DNA from: Bacillus sp. CH140a_4T
Lineage (GTDB): Bacteria; Bacillota; Bacilli; Bacillales; Bacillaceae_G
NCBI RefSeq assembly: GCF_008923725.1
Contig: NZ_WBPF01000005.1
Span: 728,293 to 792,292, forward strand
DNA: 64,000 nt
Direction of reading: 5' to 3'
Within the stretch, counting starts at the first letter, position 1. The number at the start of each line of letters is the position of its first letter. A program made the position numbers and the translations under genes. This document shows, one piece after another, positions 53,095 through 61,208 of the stretch. Below the pieces are notes generated by a model. That model saw nothing but the letters and a program-made list of their open reading frames with translations. It did not search any database and was not told the DNA's origin.

Positions 53095-54441
53095 ATGCAC
53101 TATGATGAAGATATAAGTTTAACAGGACGTATTGTGTCACCTGGTGAAGCAGAATATGATTCAGCACGTCAATCGTTTAACACATTCTTTAATAGATTCC
53201 CTTTTGTTATTGTCTTTGCACAAAATACTCAAGACGTTGTGAATGCGGTACGATGGTCATTACATAATAACGTACCTATCCGAGTACGTTCAGGAGGTCA
53301 CAATTATGAAGGTTTGTCAGTTTTAGATGGTGGTATTGTAATTGATGTCAGTGAGATAAATCAAATAAAAATAGATCCAACATCAAAAACTGTTACAGTA
53401 GGGGCTGGCTGTAAAAATCTCCATTTAGCTGAGCTTCTTGGGAAAGAAGGACTAGCTATTCCTAATGGTGTCTGTCCTAAACCAGCTATCGCTGGAATAG
53501 CTTTAGGTGGCGGGCAAGGTATTCTTTCTCGACCATTAGGACTACTACTTGATCATGTAGTAGAAATAGAAATGGTTGATGCTAACGGCTGTGTATTACA
53601 AATTAATGATCAGGAGCATCCTGATTTATTTTGGGCTTTACGTGGTGGAGGGGGGAGTTTCGGTATTTGTACATCTTTTCGCTTTCGTACTCAGGAAATT
53701 AAGACTGTTGGTTTTGTTGAAGTAAGTTGGGGGCATCAGGATTTAAAAGCCGTTATACAGGAATGGCAAAAGTATACTCTACCTACTTCTGATAAACGCT
53801 TTACCCCCACATTATTATTGTCGTCAGAAAAGACATCTCCCTTGTTGATGCATGGGATTTTTCATGGCTCAGTTACAGACTTACAGAAATTGATACAACC
53901 ACTTCTCCAAATTGGATCACCTATAAAGGTAGACATAAGAGAACTGTCTTATTTAGAATCTATAACGTTAATATCCAATCATCAACCTGCAACTCCTTTT
54001 CCATTTAAAAGCGTAGCACCTTTTCTCGACTCTTTATTACCTGAAGAAGGTATTGCTACGATTCAACATTTTATAAGTCAAGCTCCACCTAATTCTACTG
54101 TTTCCGTATTTTTTCAGGGCTTAGGTGGGAATGTGTCTGAAGTACCCGAAGAAGCTACGGCTTATTTTTATCGAAAAGCTCTAATGAATATGGTTTTATT
54201 TTCCACGTGGGACAAACCTGAGAGAGCTGCACAAGGGATTCGCTGGGTAGAAGATTTTCGTCACGCATTGATTCCTTTTACGAAAGGTGTCTACGTTAAC
54301 ACACCAGATCTTTCAATTAAAGAATGGTCAGATTTATATTATGGCGAAAACTTCAAACGATTGACTCAAGTGAAAGCTAAATACGATCCAGAAGATATTT
54401 TCAACTTTCCACAAAGCATTCCACCTGTTTATAAAAAATAG
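53095..54441 (+). CDS. FAD-binding oxidoreductase, berberine bridge enzyme type
   Basis: A 448-residue flavoenzyme of the BBE/FAD_binding_4 family. His in VRSGGHNYEG is the 8-alpha-histidyl FAD link and Cys in IPNGVCPKPAIAGIALGGG is positioned for the second, 6-S-cysteinyl bond, so bicovalent FAD is likely. The C-terminal BBE motif is YYGENFKRLTQVKAKYDPEDIFNFPQSI (in parts, YYGENFKRLTQVKAKYDP and DIFNFPQSIP). Relatives include Bacillus YvdP/CotQ and YgaK and enzymes oxidising sugars or alkaloids; the substrate here is unknown. No signal peptide. ATG after GTGAGG. Flanked by terminators. Confidence 0.9.
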   Translation: MHYDEDISLTGRIVSPGEAEYDSARQSFNTFFNRFPFVIVFAQNTQDVVNAVRWSLHNNVPIRVRSGGHNYEGLSVLDGGIVIDVSEINQIKIDPTSKTVTVGAGCKNLHLAELLGKEGLAIPNGVCPKPAIAGIALGGGQGILSRPLGLLLDHVVEIEMVDANGCVLQINDQEHPDLFWALRGGGGSFGICTSFRFRTQEIKTVGFVEVSWGHQDLKAVIQEWQKYTLPTSDKRFTPTLLLSSEKTSPLLMHGIFHGSVTDLQKLIQPLLQIGSPIKVDIRELSYLESITLISNHQPATPFPFKSVAPFLDSLLPEEGIATIQHFISQAPPNSTVSVFFQGLGGNVSEVPEEATAYFYRKALMNMVLFSTWDKPERAAQGIRWVEDFRHALIPFTKGVYVNTPDLSIKEWSDLYYGENFKRLTQVKAKYDPEDIFNFPQSIPPVYKK

Positions 54442-54583
54442 AATTCCTTTGCTTGCTTTAAATTTTGCAATTTATAAAGAATAATAGATAAAAAAGTTTG
54501 CACGGATAATGAATAAACATGAATCAATTATATAGGGAGCACGTCACATCGCCGTCAAATTAAGATTTTACATTATCCATAAA

Positions 54584-54642
54584 GCAAAAAATACGTTATC
54601 CCTTCCTGTGATTTTCGAGAAAGAATAGCGTATTTTTTCTTT
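54584..54642 (+). terminator. Hairpin with T-run after the FAD oxidoreductase
   Basis: AAAAAATACGTTAT / ATAGCGTATTTTTT with a 25-base loop, then CTTTTT. Confidence 0.75.
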
Positions 54643-54654
54643 TTAGGAGGAATT

Positions 54655-54760
54655 TTGTTTTCTTAGCTTGATAGAGATGGGGTAGCACCATCAAAACGCG
54701 AATTTCGTACGCTAAGCAAAATTTCATAAGAAAAAGCCGATTTCCGGTACTCTAAGAGAA
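54655..54760. repeat. Dispersed-repeat-like block
   Basis: Starts TTTTCTTAGCTTGATAGAGATGG, related to the ends of the element at 38850-38956, and continues with a G/C-richer stretch (GCACCATCAAAACGCGAAT) unlike the surroundings. Looks like a member of the non-coding repeats scattered in B. cereus group genomes. Confidence 0.5.
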
Positions 54761-54872
54761 TAATTGACTTTTTACTGTTAAGTTGTTTGTAGTGATTGTA
54801 GGGAGTCTAATGATGCAATTTCTTTTATACTAAATCGGTATTTTCCTAGAATATTAATGTGTTCCCATTCTA

Positions 54873-55247
54873 ATGGAAAATAAAAAGACAGCAATCGATA
54901 AAATCCTTGCCATTTTCCTTATATATCAAGATGCAGCTAATAATCCCCCTATTGCTGGAGGCTGTCCATTGCTTAATAGCGCAATTGAAAGTACTGGAGT
55001 ATTTCCAGAATTACAAAAAGCAGCAGCAAAGGGTTATGATGATACAGTAATGTTAATGGCTTCTCTCATAAAAGAAGGAATAGAGAAACAAGAACTTAAA
55101 GAAGATATGGACATTATATCGCTCGCTTCTTTTCTTGCATCTTCAATGGAGGGCGCTATTATGGCAAGTCGAGTATCGAACGATAATATACACCATCAGT
55201 ATTTTATTGAACAAATAAAACATCATCTTTTCTCTTATTCTAAATAA
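54873..55247 (+). pseudogene. TetR-family regulator, N-terminally truncated
   Basis: The 124-codon frame matches only the ligand-binding C-terminal half of an AcrR/YxaF-like TetR regulator: [20 protein letters not shown], then a long helix and [18 protein letters not shown]. The N-terminal helix-turn-helix is missing; the sequence upstream does not encode it in any frame I can see, and the start codon at 54873 has no ribosome binding site. Without the DNA-binding domain it cannot act as a repressor. Confidence 0.75.
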
Positions 55248-55296
55248 GTGAGAACTTGCATTGCTTCCATTCAATTTTTATAGACTTAAACTGAAT

Positions 55297-55340
55297 AAAC
55301 CCCTCTCATAAAAATGATCTTCTATTTATGAGAGGGGTGA
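55297..55340 (+). terminator. Terminator after the TetR fragment
   Basis: ACCCCTCTCATAAA / TTTATGAGAGGGGT perfect arms with a 12-base loop. Confidence 0.85.
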
Positions 55341-55493
55341 ATAATTTTTAGCAAAGGGAGCTTTTTAGACGTTGTATATTAGGCATACAACCAATCTATT
55401 TTTCACATACCTCCCCTTTTTATCCTACCCTTAAAATAAAAAATGGCATTCCTGCCGTAACATTAAATTAGACCTTCAAATTTTTAGATACTC

Positions 55494-56126
55494 CTACTGT
55501 CGACGTTCAAAAGCAAGACGTACAGCAAGCCCTGTCAAGACACTTGCCATAAGCCAACGCTGTACTCGTAGCCACGTTGGGCGTGTGCCAAACCATGTAG
55601 CAATTTTACTTGCTGTAAACACAATTAGAAGGTTAACTATAAAACTAACAGTGATTTGCGTAAGGCCTAAAACTGCACCTTGTATAAGCAACGATCCCTT
55701 CTCAGGATCTTCAAATTGGGGTAAAAGTGACACATACAAAATAGCAATCTTTGGATTTAGAAGATTAGTCATAAGTCCCATTAGAAATAATTTCCGTGGT
55801 GGCTCATTAGAAATAGTACGAGGTTCCATAATAGAAGTAGCACCCGGTTTTATCGAATTCCAGGCGAGCCAAAGCAAGTAAGCAGCACCTGCCCACTTGA
55901 CTGCTTCGTAGACAGCGGGTACTGCAAGGAATAAAACTGTCAGTCCAAACATGGTTGCGATTATATAAATTACAAATCCAAGCATAATACCCAAGAGAGA
56001 AATAAATCCTGCCATACGTCCCTGCGTAATGGAACGAGAGATAAGATAAATCATATTAGGCCCAGGTGAACAAACCATGCTAAGTGAAACTATTGCAAAG
56101 GCTAACAAAGTACTAAAGCTGACCAT
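55494..56126 (-). CDS. LysE/RhtB family amino acid exporter
   Basis: A 210-residue protein with six predicted helices. The N-terminal signature SMVCSPGPNMIYLISRSITQG contains the conserved PGPN motif, and NLLNPKIAILYVSLLPQF the second family motif (NPK). LysE/RhtB proteins export amino acids such as lysine, homoserine or threonine. Substrate cannot be told. ATG start after GGGGGAAG. Single gene, next to the truncated TetR fragment; an original regulator-exporter pair is possible but the orientation is convergent. Confidence 0.9.
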   Translation of the reverse strand: MVSFSTLLAFAIVSLSMVCSPGPNMIYLISRSITQGRMAGFISLLGIMLGFVIYIIATMFGLTVLFLAVPAVYEAVKWAGAAYLLWLAWNSIKPGATSIMEPRTISNEPPRKLFLMGLMTNLLNPKIAILYVSLLPQFEDPEKGSLLIQGAVLGLTQITVSFIVNLLIVFTASKIATWFGTRPTWLRVQRWLMASVLTGLAVRLAFERRQ

Positions 56127-56278
56127 GAATCTTCCCCCTTTATGTTACATAAAATTTCCTATTGTACATTTTATCATGATTGAGTAGAGAAAAGATTAAT
56201 ATAAGGCGATGCAGCTAAGTAATATGATCGGATCAAATGTATGGTAATCACATACTTCTCATTCTCTTAAGTAAGGAT

Positions 56279-56536
56279 TTAAAAATAACCTATCCATAGT
56301 GACACTACAGCAACTACTAACAAAGCAACACAAATTGTGATATTTCGAACCCAATTTTGTATATCAGCAAAATATCGTTCTATAAAAATAGCGTTGATAT
56401 AAACGATAAGAAATAAAACAACGAAAGTAAAGGAACCAAATTTATCGTTAAATTTCTCATTGGTATATGTGCTTACATGAAGGAATAGAAAAACAAACAC
56501 TACTATGAATAGCTCAAATAGCCTTTTTATATTCAT
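56279..56536 (-). CDS. Hypothetical membrane protein, 85 aa
   Basis: ATG 7 bases after AAGGTGG. Three predicted helices: LFELFIVVFVFLFLHVS, SFTFVVLFLIVYINAIFI and ITICVALLVVAVVSLWIGY. I do not recognise the family; topology suggests a small integral membrane protein. Monocistronic. Confidence 0.7.
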   Translation of the reverse strand: MNIKRLFELFIVVFVFLFLHVSTYTNEKFNDKFGSFTFVVLFLIVYINAIFIERYFADIQNWVRNITICVALLVVAVVSLWIGYF

Positions 56537-56682
56537 TTCGCCACCACCTTACAATAATCCCCTTTTATTCCATTTTACCAGAACATCATGTGAAGCAGCA
56601 TATGAATATTTTATTCATGTCAAAAAGACCAACAATTCAATATTGTTAGCCTCTACTTTCCATATTCATACCTTTTATCACT

Positions 56683-57162
56683 TTACTTCCTAACAACTGG
56701 AATCCACATTTCACCAAATATTAAGCCGTCTCTCTGTCCCATCTCAACCGTTGTATTTGGCCCACCAACATAAGCAAAATCTTTTTCTTCTTGTAAAGCT
56801 TGACCGAAGGCGATGCCAGTCAGCTTATTACTTAGCGCTTCAGCCGTTTTGTCCTCTCCTTTCACTACTAAATATTCTCCCTTCGGAAACTGGATCACTC
56901 TAGACTCTTCTTCTATTTGTGCCTCTGTCATGACACCAGCATAATACATCATTTTGTTATTCACCGCTTCGCTTACAGAAAAAATATATTCGTTTGTAGC
57001 CAAAGCTTTTAAAGTATTCAGCCTTCCATCTTCTTTAACAGCCGCCCAAAAGTCTTCCTTTTCTTTATTGATCCCAGCAAAGTCTGTATAGTCACTCTTA
57101 ATTTCAGTTCCAATACCTAACACAATAAAGCTATCTTTTTCTTCAATTGTATAATTTTTCAT
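56683..57162 (-). CDS. GyrI-like small-molecule-binding (effector-binding domain) protein
   Basis: A 159-residue stand-alone effector-binding domain: opening IEEKDSFIVLGIGTEIKSDY, central MMYYAGVMTEAQIEEESRVIQFPKGEYLVVKG (in parts, YYAGVMTE and VIQFPKGEYLVV), ending GLIFGEMWIPV, as in GyrI/BmrR/YdeE proteins. Such domains bind hydrophobic cations or drugs through a conserved Glu (in the final FGEMWIPV). ATG at 57162, 8 bases after AAGGAAGG. It is divergent from the WYL regulator at 57273, which may control it. Confidence 0.87.
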   Translation of the reverse strand: MKNYTIEEKDSFIVLGIGTEIKSDYTDFAGINKEKEDFWAAVKEDGRLNTLKALATNEYIFSVSEAVNNKMMYYAGVMTEAQIEEESRVIQFPKGEYLVVKGEDKTAEALSNKLTGIAFGQALQEEKDFAYVGGPNTTVEMGQRDGLIFGEMWIPVVRK

Positions 57163-57272
57163 ATTCAAAACCTTCCTTTTTTTAAAATGAATCAAATGAT
57201 TTATCTTTTCATCTGATACGTTTATAATACCTTTAAATCATGTCAAAAAATGATACTGTTTAGGAGACTCCA

Positions 57273-58232
57273 ATGAAAAAAGTTGAACGGATTAATACAA
57301 TTATGCGGTATATCAACAACCGCTCCCACTTTACAATTACTGAAATCCTGCGAGAATTTAACATATCACGATCGACAGCTATTAGAGATATTAGAGAAAT
57401 TGAAGCTATGGGCATGCCACTTGTCGCTGAAGTTGGAAGAACTGGTGGATATTTTGTTATGCATAACTCTATCCTGCCCGTTGTTCGCTTTACTGATAAT
57501 GAAGTCAAAGCTCTTTTTATTGCCTTTATGGCTACAAGAAATCAACAACTTCCCTATCTAAAGAGTCGCCAATCTTTAGCCGAAAAACTACTAGGACTCA
57601 TCTCCGAAACTCAGCAAGATGACCTTGTTCTTTTAAATCAAATCTTGCTTTTTGAAGGGACTAACCCTCATAATCCCGATCTACTTGAGCTTTCTGACCT
57701 CCCCCATCCTATGTTAGAAAAACTCATTCAAATCCTTCTTTCGGATAGACATTTATTGATTACTGTCAAAGAAGAAGAAATCAAGTCTTATCCAATTTAC
57801 CTATTACACCTTTATCAAGAAAAAAGCCATTGGATCCTTGAGGGATTTGACTTAAAAGAAGAAAAGAAGCTGATGTTTCCTGTCGATGACGTCATCAATA
57901 TTGAACCGTACACGCCGAAAAAGAGATTAAATAAGAAAAAGATTTTAGAAAAGCTCAGTAAGAAGGACGAAGCAATTAACCTTGTACTTGAACTAGGAGC
58001 AAAAGCGATTGCTCAGTTCAAAAAATACCACTCTTTCAAAGTTTCAATTTCTTATACAAATCCTTACCAATCTACAGCCATTTTAAAAACATTTATCAAT
58101 GTTAACAATTCCGATGAAGTGACAGAGATAACAAATTGGTTACTCTTCCTAGGAAAAGATATTACAATCAGGGAAATGCCTGAAGAGGTATTATACGATT
58201 TGCAAGAGCGGTTATGTTTATATTCTCCATAA
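57273..58232 (+). CDS. YafY-type HTH-WYL transcriptional regulator
   Basis: A 319-residue regulator. The N-terminal HTH_11 (MKKVERINTIMRYINNRSHF, TITEILREFNISRSTAIRDI) is followed by a WYL domain (about 140-215; the WYL triad region reads HLYQEKSHWILEGFDLKEEKK) and a C-terminal WCX extension. WYL proteins sense nucleic-acid-like or small ligands and act as regulators, sometimes in defence or DNA damage contexts. Divergent from the GyrI-like gene (110 bases), a pairing that is common for drug-responsive YafY proteins. ATG start after TTAGGAG. Confidence 0.88.
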   Translation: MKKVERINTIMRYINNRSHFTITEILREFNISRSTAIRDIREIEAMGMPLVAEVGRTGGYFVMHNSILPVVRFTDNEVKALFIAFMATRNQQLPYLKSRQSLAEKLLGLISETQQDDLVLLNQILLFEGTNPHNPDLLELSDLPHPMLEKLIQILLSDRHLLITVKEEEIKSYPIYLLHLYQEKSHWILEGFDLKEEKKLMFPVDDVINIEPYTPKKRLNKKKILEKLSKKDEAINLVLELGAKAIAQFKKYHSFKVSISYTNPYQSTAILKTFINVNNSDEVTEITNWLLFLGKDITIREMPEEVLYDLQERLCLYSP

Positions 58233-58315
58233 GCAGTGATCGCTTAAACCCAAAAATATTGAGTTTAATTTGTTACCAGTTGCCCATATTTTTTACCATG
58301 AGAGCACAATACATA

Positions 58316-58350
58316 ATAAAAGCACGGAAAATCTCCCGTGCTTTTTCAAA
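58316..58350. terminator. Terminator between the convergent WYL and ABC genes
   Basis: AAAGCACGG / CCGTGCTTT arms with a seven-base loop, T-run on the plus strand. Confidence 0.85.
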
Positions 58351-58381
58351 AATATATATAATTTCGGATGACTTAATTCAC

Positions 58382-59131
58382 TTACCCTAACTGACGTTTA
58401 AATGCTTTACTTGCGAAAAAGTAAGAGATGATCATGATGCCTACGCACCAAGCGAGTGCAATCCAAATATCATTGCCAACAGTTCCTTCATATAATAGGG
58501 CACGAATCGCATTCACGATTGAAGTTACAGGCTGATTCTCTGCAAACGCACGAACAATTTTTGGCATCGTTTCAGTAGGTACAAAGGCTGAACTAATAAA
58601 TGGAAGAAAAACGAGTGGGTACGAGTACGCTGTCGCCCCTTCCATAGACTTCGCTTTCAGCCCTGGAATGATAGCTAGCCATGTGAGCGCTAGCGTAAAC
58701 GTTCCCAGTATTCCAGCTACTGCAAGCCATTCTAGAATAGTAGCACTAGAACGGAAGCCCATTAAGAGTGCAACAAGAATAACCACCACTATAGTAAGAA
58801 CATTAGCAACAAGAGAGGTTAAAACGTGAGCCCACAATATCGATGAGCGCTTAATAGGCATCGTAATGAAACGTGCCATCAGCCCACTCTTTACATCCGT
58901 AAATAATCGCACAGAGGTGTAAGCTACACCGGATGCGATAGCCATTAGCAAAATTCCTGGCAATAAATAATTCACGTAGTTATCCGTTCCTGTCTTTATA
59001 GCCCCGCCAAATACGTAAACAAATAATAGCATCATCATAATCGGTGTAATCGCTACTGTAATAATTGTATCCGGACTTCGCATAATATTACGCATTAAGC
59101 GCCCTAGTAATACCCCTGTTTTGCTTTTCAT
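58382..59131 (-). CDS. ABC-2 type transporter permease (DrrB-like)
   Basis: A 249-residue protein with six helices, typical of DrrB/ABC-2 export permeases: N-terminal RNIMRSPDTIITVAITPIMMMLLFVYVFGG (in parts, RSPDTIITVAITPIMMMLLF and YVFGGAI), central LPGILLMAIASGVAYTSVRLF and LVFLPFISSAFVPTETMP. It starts directly after the ATPase stop (TAA-ATG), so the two are coupled. The pair exports a hydrophobic drug or antibiotic in the daunorubicin-type family. Last gene of the padR operon. Confidence 0.9.
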   Translation of the reverse strand: MKSKTGVLLGRLMRNIMRSPDTIITVAITPIMMMLLFVYVFGGAIKTGTDNYVNYLLPGILLMAIASGVAYTSVRLFTDVKSGLMARFITMPIKRSSILWAHVLTSLVANVLTIVVVILVALLMGFRSSATILEWLAVAGILGTFTLALTWLAIIPGLKAKSMEGATAYSYPLVFLPFISSAFVPTETMPKIVRAFAENQPVTSIVNAIRALLYEGTVGNDIWIALAWCVGIMIISYFFASKAFKRQLG

Positions 59132-59893
59132 TTACATCTCCCCCTTTTTACCGATAATCGCAAGGAAAATTTCTTCCAACGTCGGCTGCTTCTCGATATA
59201 CTCTACTTTTGCTGGCGGGAACATCTCTTTCAGTTCAGTAAGAGTACCTGTCGTAATAATTTTTCCGCCATGCAAAATAGCGATACGGTCCGCCAGTTGT
59301 TCTGCTTCCTCCAAGTACTGAGTCGTGAGCAAGATCGTTGTGCCGCTGCCAGCTAGTTCCTTGACTGTATCCCACACTTCAATTCGCGCTTCCGGATCAA
59401 GTCCAGTCGTCGGTTCATCAAGAAAAATAACTGCTGGCGCCCCGATCAAACTCATCGCGATATCAAGCCGGCGCTTCATACCGCCGGAATACTGATCTGC
59501 CCTCTGGTTGGCCGCATCTGTCAGGCTAAATCTTGCAAGTAAATTGTCAGCAACTTGAGCGGGATTGGAAACACCACGTAACTTGGCGATCATTATCAAG
59601 TTTTCTCTTCCAGTTAGCATGCCGTCTAAAGCAGCGAACTGTCCTGTCAAACTGATGCTTTGACGAACATGATCTGGTTGACGCTGGACGTCAAAACCGC
59701 AAATACTTACTTCACCATCATCTTGTTTCATTAACGTCGAAAGGATATTGACCGTTGTCGTCTTTCCCGCTCCATTTGAGCCTAGCAGCGCGAAAATTTC
59801 ACCACGCTGCACCTCAAAATCCACTCCCTTTAAGACTTCTTTATCTTTAAAAGATTTTTTTAACCCTTTTATAGAAATCGCTGCATTGCTCAT
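59132..59893 (-). CDS. ABC transporter ATP-binding protein (DrrA-like)
   Basis: A 253-residue ATPase: Walker A LGSNGAGKTTTVNIL near residue 37, signature YSGGMKRRLDIAMSLI, Walker B VIFLDEPTTGLDPEARIEVW, and the C-terminal DrrA tail PPAKVEYIEKQPTLEEIFLAI. It energises the DrrB-like permease encoded next. ATG start 7 bases after AAGGGGG. Third gene of the operon padR-DUF1048-ATPase-permease; 155 bases separate it from the DUF1048 gene, so an internal promoter is possible. Confidence 0.93.
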   Translation of the reverse strand: MSNAAISIKGLKKSFKDKEVLKGVDFEVQRGEIFALLGSNGAGKTTTVNILSTLMKQDDGEVSICGFDVQRQPDHVRQSISLTGQFAALDGMLTGRENLIMIAKLRGVSNPAQVADNLLARFSLTDAANQRADQYSGGMKRRLDIAMSLIGAPAVIFLDEPTTGLDPEARIEVWDTVKELAGSGTTILLTTQYLEEAEQLADRIAILHGGKIITTGTLTELKEMFPPAKVEYIEKQPTLEEIFLAIIGKKGEM

Positions 59894-60048
59894 ACTTTTT
59901 CCCCCTTATTAAAATTGATTACCTACACCCTCTATTTAGTATCACTGATAATCCGTATTACTTAGTAGTGGTTTAAAAATATAACTGAATAGCGATGGCG
60001 GCAATTCACATTTGTAACCAGCTAATCAGTCGGTATTACTAATTGCAT

Positions 60049-60390
60049 TTATTTTTTTCTCAATTTCTTCATAATACTTTCATTCAAATCTTCACGATAC
60101 TTGGAGACATACGTTTTAGCGTTTGCTACTAGTTCGTCAGCAAAAGATGCTACGTCCTCCCCAGTAATGTCAAGCACTTGTCTGCCTTCCGCTGCACCAG
60201 CTTCAAACAAATCGATTAATTCATACTGTATGTGCAGCATATCCATTCCATTACCCGCTGAGAAATTCCACATGTAGTTTTGAATTTTCTTAAACACAAA
60301 CTGATAGTCCTCTGGCAGTGCTCCAACACGTGCCATCATCATTTTGTACTCTTTTTTATCACCGATTAATTTTTTAAACATTTCCAACAT
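60049..60390 (-). CDS. DUF1048 family protein
   Basis: A 113-residue mostly helical protein, MLEMFKKLIGDKKEYKMMM..., with the central LPEDYQFVFKKIQNYMW and DITGEDVASFADELV segments typical of DUF1048. The family is found beside PadR regulators and ABC exporters in Bacilli and resembles SurE-like helical bundles only loosely; function is not established. ATG at 60390, 6 bases after AAAGGAGG. It may modulate the PadR regulator or the exporter. Confidence 0.87.
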   Translation of the reverse strand: MLEMFKKLIGDKKEYKMMMARVGALPEDYQFVFKKIQNYMWNFSAGNGMDMLHIQYELIDLFEAGAAEGRQVLDITGEDVASFADELVANAKTYVSKYREDLNESIMKKLRKK

Positions 60391-60465
60391 CTTATTTTCC
60401 TCCTTTTTTATAAAGCAGAACAAGAAACTCTCCAAATATGAGCCGGAACATTTTATATTATGAGG

Positions 60466-60786
60466 CTAGTTTGACTTCAAGACGTTAATTTTTGAAGATA
60501 CAAAATCCCATTTTTTCCAAAACAGTTCAAGCTCTTGACGGCCATCCTCATTTAATGAATAAAACTTACGAGGCGGTCCCATATCTGATGGTTTCTTTTC
60601 AATATTCACAAGCTTTTTCTTTTCTAATCGTACGAGGATAGTATAAACCGTCCCTTCCACGACTTCCGTAAACCCAAGATCATTCAGGTGGCGGGTAATC
60701 TCATAGCCATACGTTTCACGGCGGCTAATGATTTCCAGTACACACCCTTCCAGTGAACCTTTCAGCATTTCAGTTAAATTTTCCAT
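60466..60786 (-). CDS. PadR family transcriptional regulator
   Basis: A 106-residue winged-helix repressor: LEGCVLEIISRRETYGYEIT, EGTVYTILVRLEKKKLVNIEK (recognition helix and wing) and FYSLNEDGRQELELFWKKW. PadR proteins of this type bind drug-like or phenolic ligands and repress a neighbouring exporter. It heads the operon with DUF1048 and the DrrAB-like pair. Two nearly identical promoter copies with dyad sequences lie upstream (60880-61095), so autoregulation is likely. ATG start after AGGAGG. Confidence 0.92.
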   Translation of the reverse strand: MENLTEMLKGSLEGCVLEIISRRETYGYEITRHLNDLGFTEVVEGTVYTILVRLEKKKLVNIEKKPSDMGPPRKFYSLNEDGRQELELFWKKWDFVSSKINVLKSN

Positions 60787-60882
60787 GTCCTGATCCTCCT
60801 TTACCCCCTATTCTGTCTGACTTATATTCAGTATCACAGAGTACTAAGGCGAATTTTTACTGAATAGCTTTTGAGTAAAACC

Positions 60883-60967
60883 ACACTATTCAGTATTACT
60901 TATTACAACTACATTGTATGACTAAGTAGTTGTGGATGTCAACTAGTTTTCAAATTATTTCTAAAAT
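60883..60967 (-). promoter_or_regulatory. padR promoter/operator, copy 1
   Basis: Minus-strand TTGACA (60937-60942) and TACAAT (60913-60918) with an 18-base spacer. The dyad CAACTAC / GTAGTTG brackets the minus-10 box. Closest copy to padR. Confidence 0.75.
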
Positions 60968-61008
60968 CCGCTTTTACCTATCGTTTACTGAAAATATTTT
61001 GAAAAACA

Positions 61009-61093
61009 ACACTACTCAGTATTACCTATTACAACTACATTGTATGACTGAGTAGATGTAAATGTCAACTCGATTTTTATATTTTTCTAAAAT
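61009..61093 (-). promoter_or_regulatory. padR promoter/operator, copy 2
   Basis: The same arrangement 126 bases further upstream: TTGACA (61063-61068), 18 bases, TACAAT (61039-61044). ACTCAGT / ACTGAGT form an additional dyad. Confidence 0.75.
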
Positions 61094-61123
61094 CAACCAT
61101 TACCGACCCCGCTAAGAAAAGAA

Positions 61124-61165
61124 AATACCCCAAAACAAAAATTCTACATTTTTGTTTTGAGGCAC
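61124..61165 (-). terminator. Terminator of hcp
   Basis: CCTCAAAACAAAAAT / ATTTTTGTTTTGGGG arms with a short loop, then TATTTTCTTTTC. Confidence 0.8.
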
Positions 61166-61208
61166 TATAGGCTAGCTCTTCTTCTTAATAAGACAGATCA
61201 TCCTTTTG

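Larger units (their letters stand above)
54442..54872. other. Intergenic region with repeat-like sequence
   Basis: Contains a terminator hairpin (54586-54640) and a repeat-like block (54655-54760); no ORF with a ribosome binding site before 54873. Confidence 0.5.
60787..61208. other. Promoter region of the padR operon
   Basis: Non-coding. Contains the two promoter copies described separately and, at its right end, the hcp terminator. Further AGTA(T/C)-TACT-like fragments occur at 60830-60845. Confidence 0.7.
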
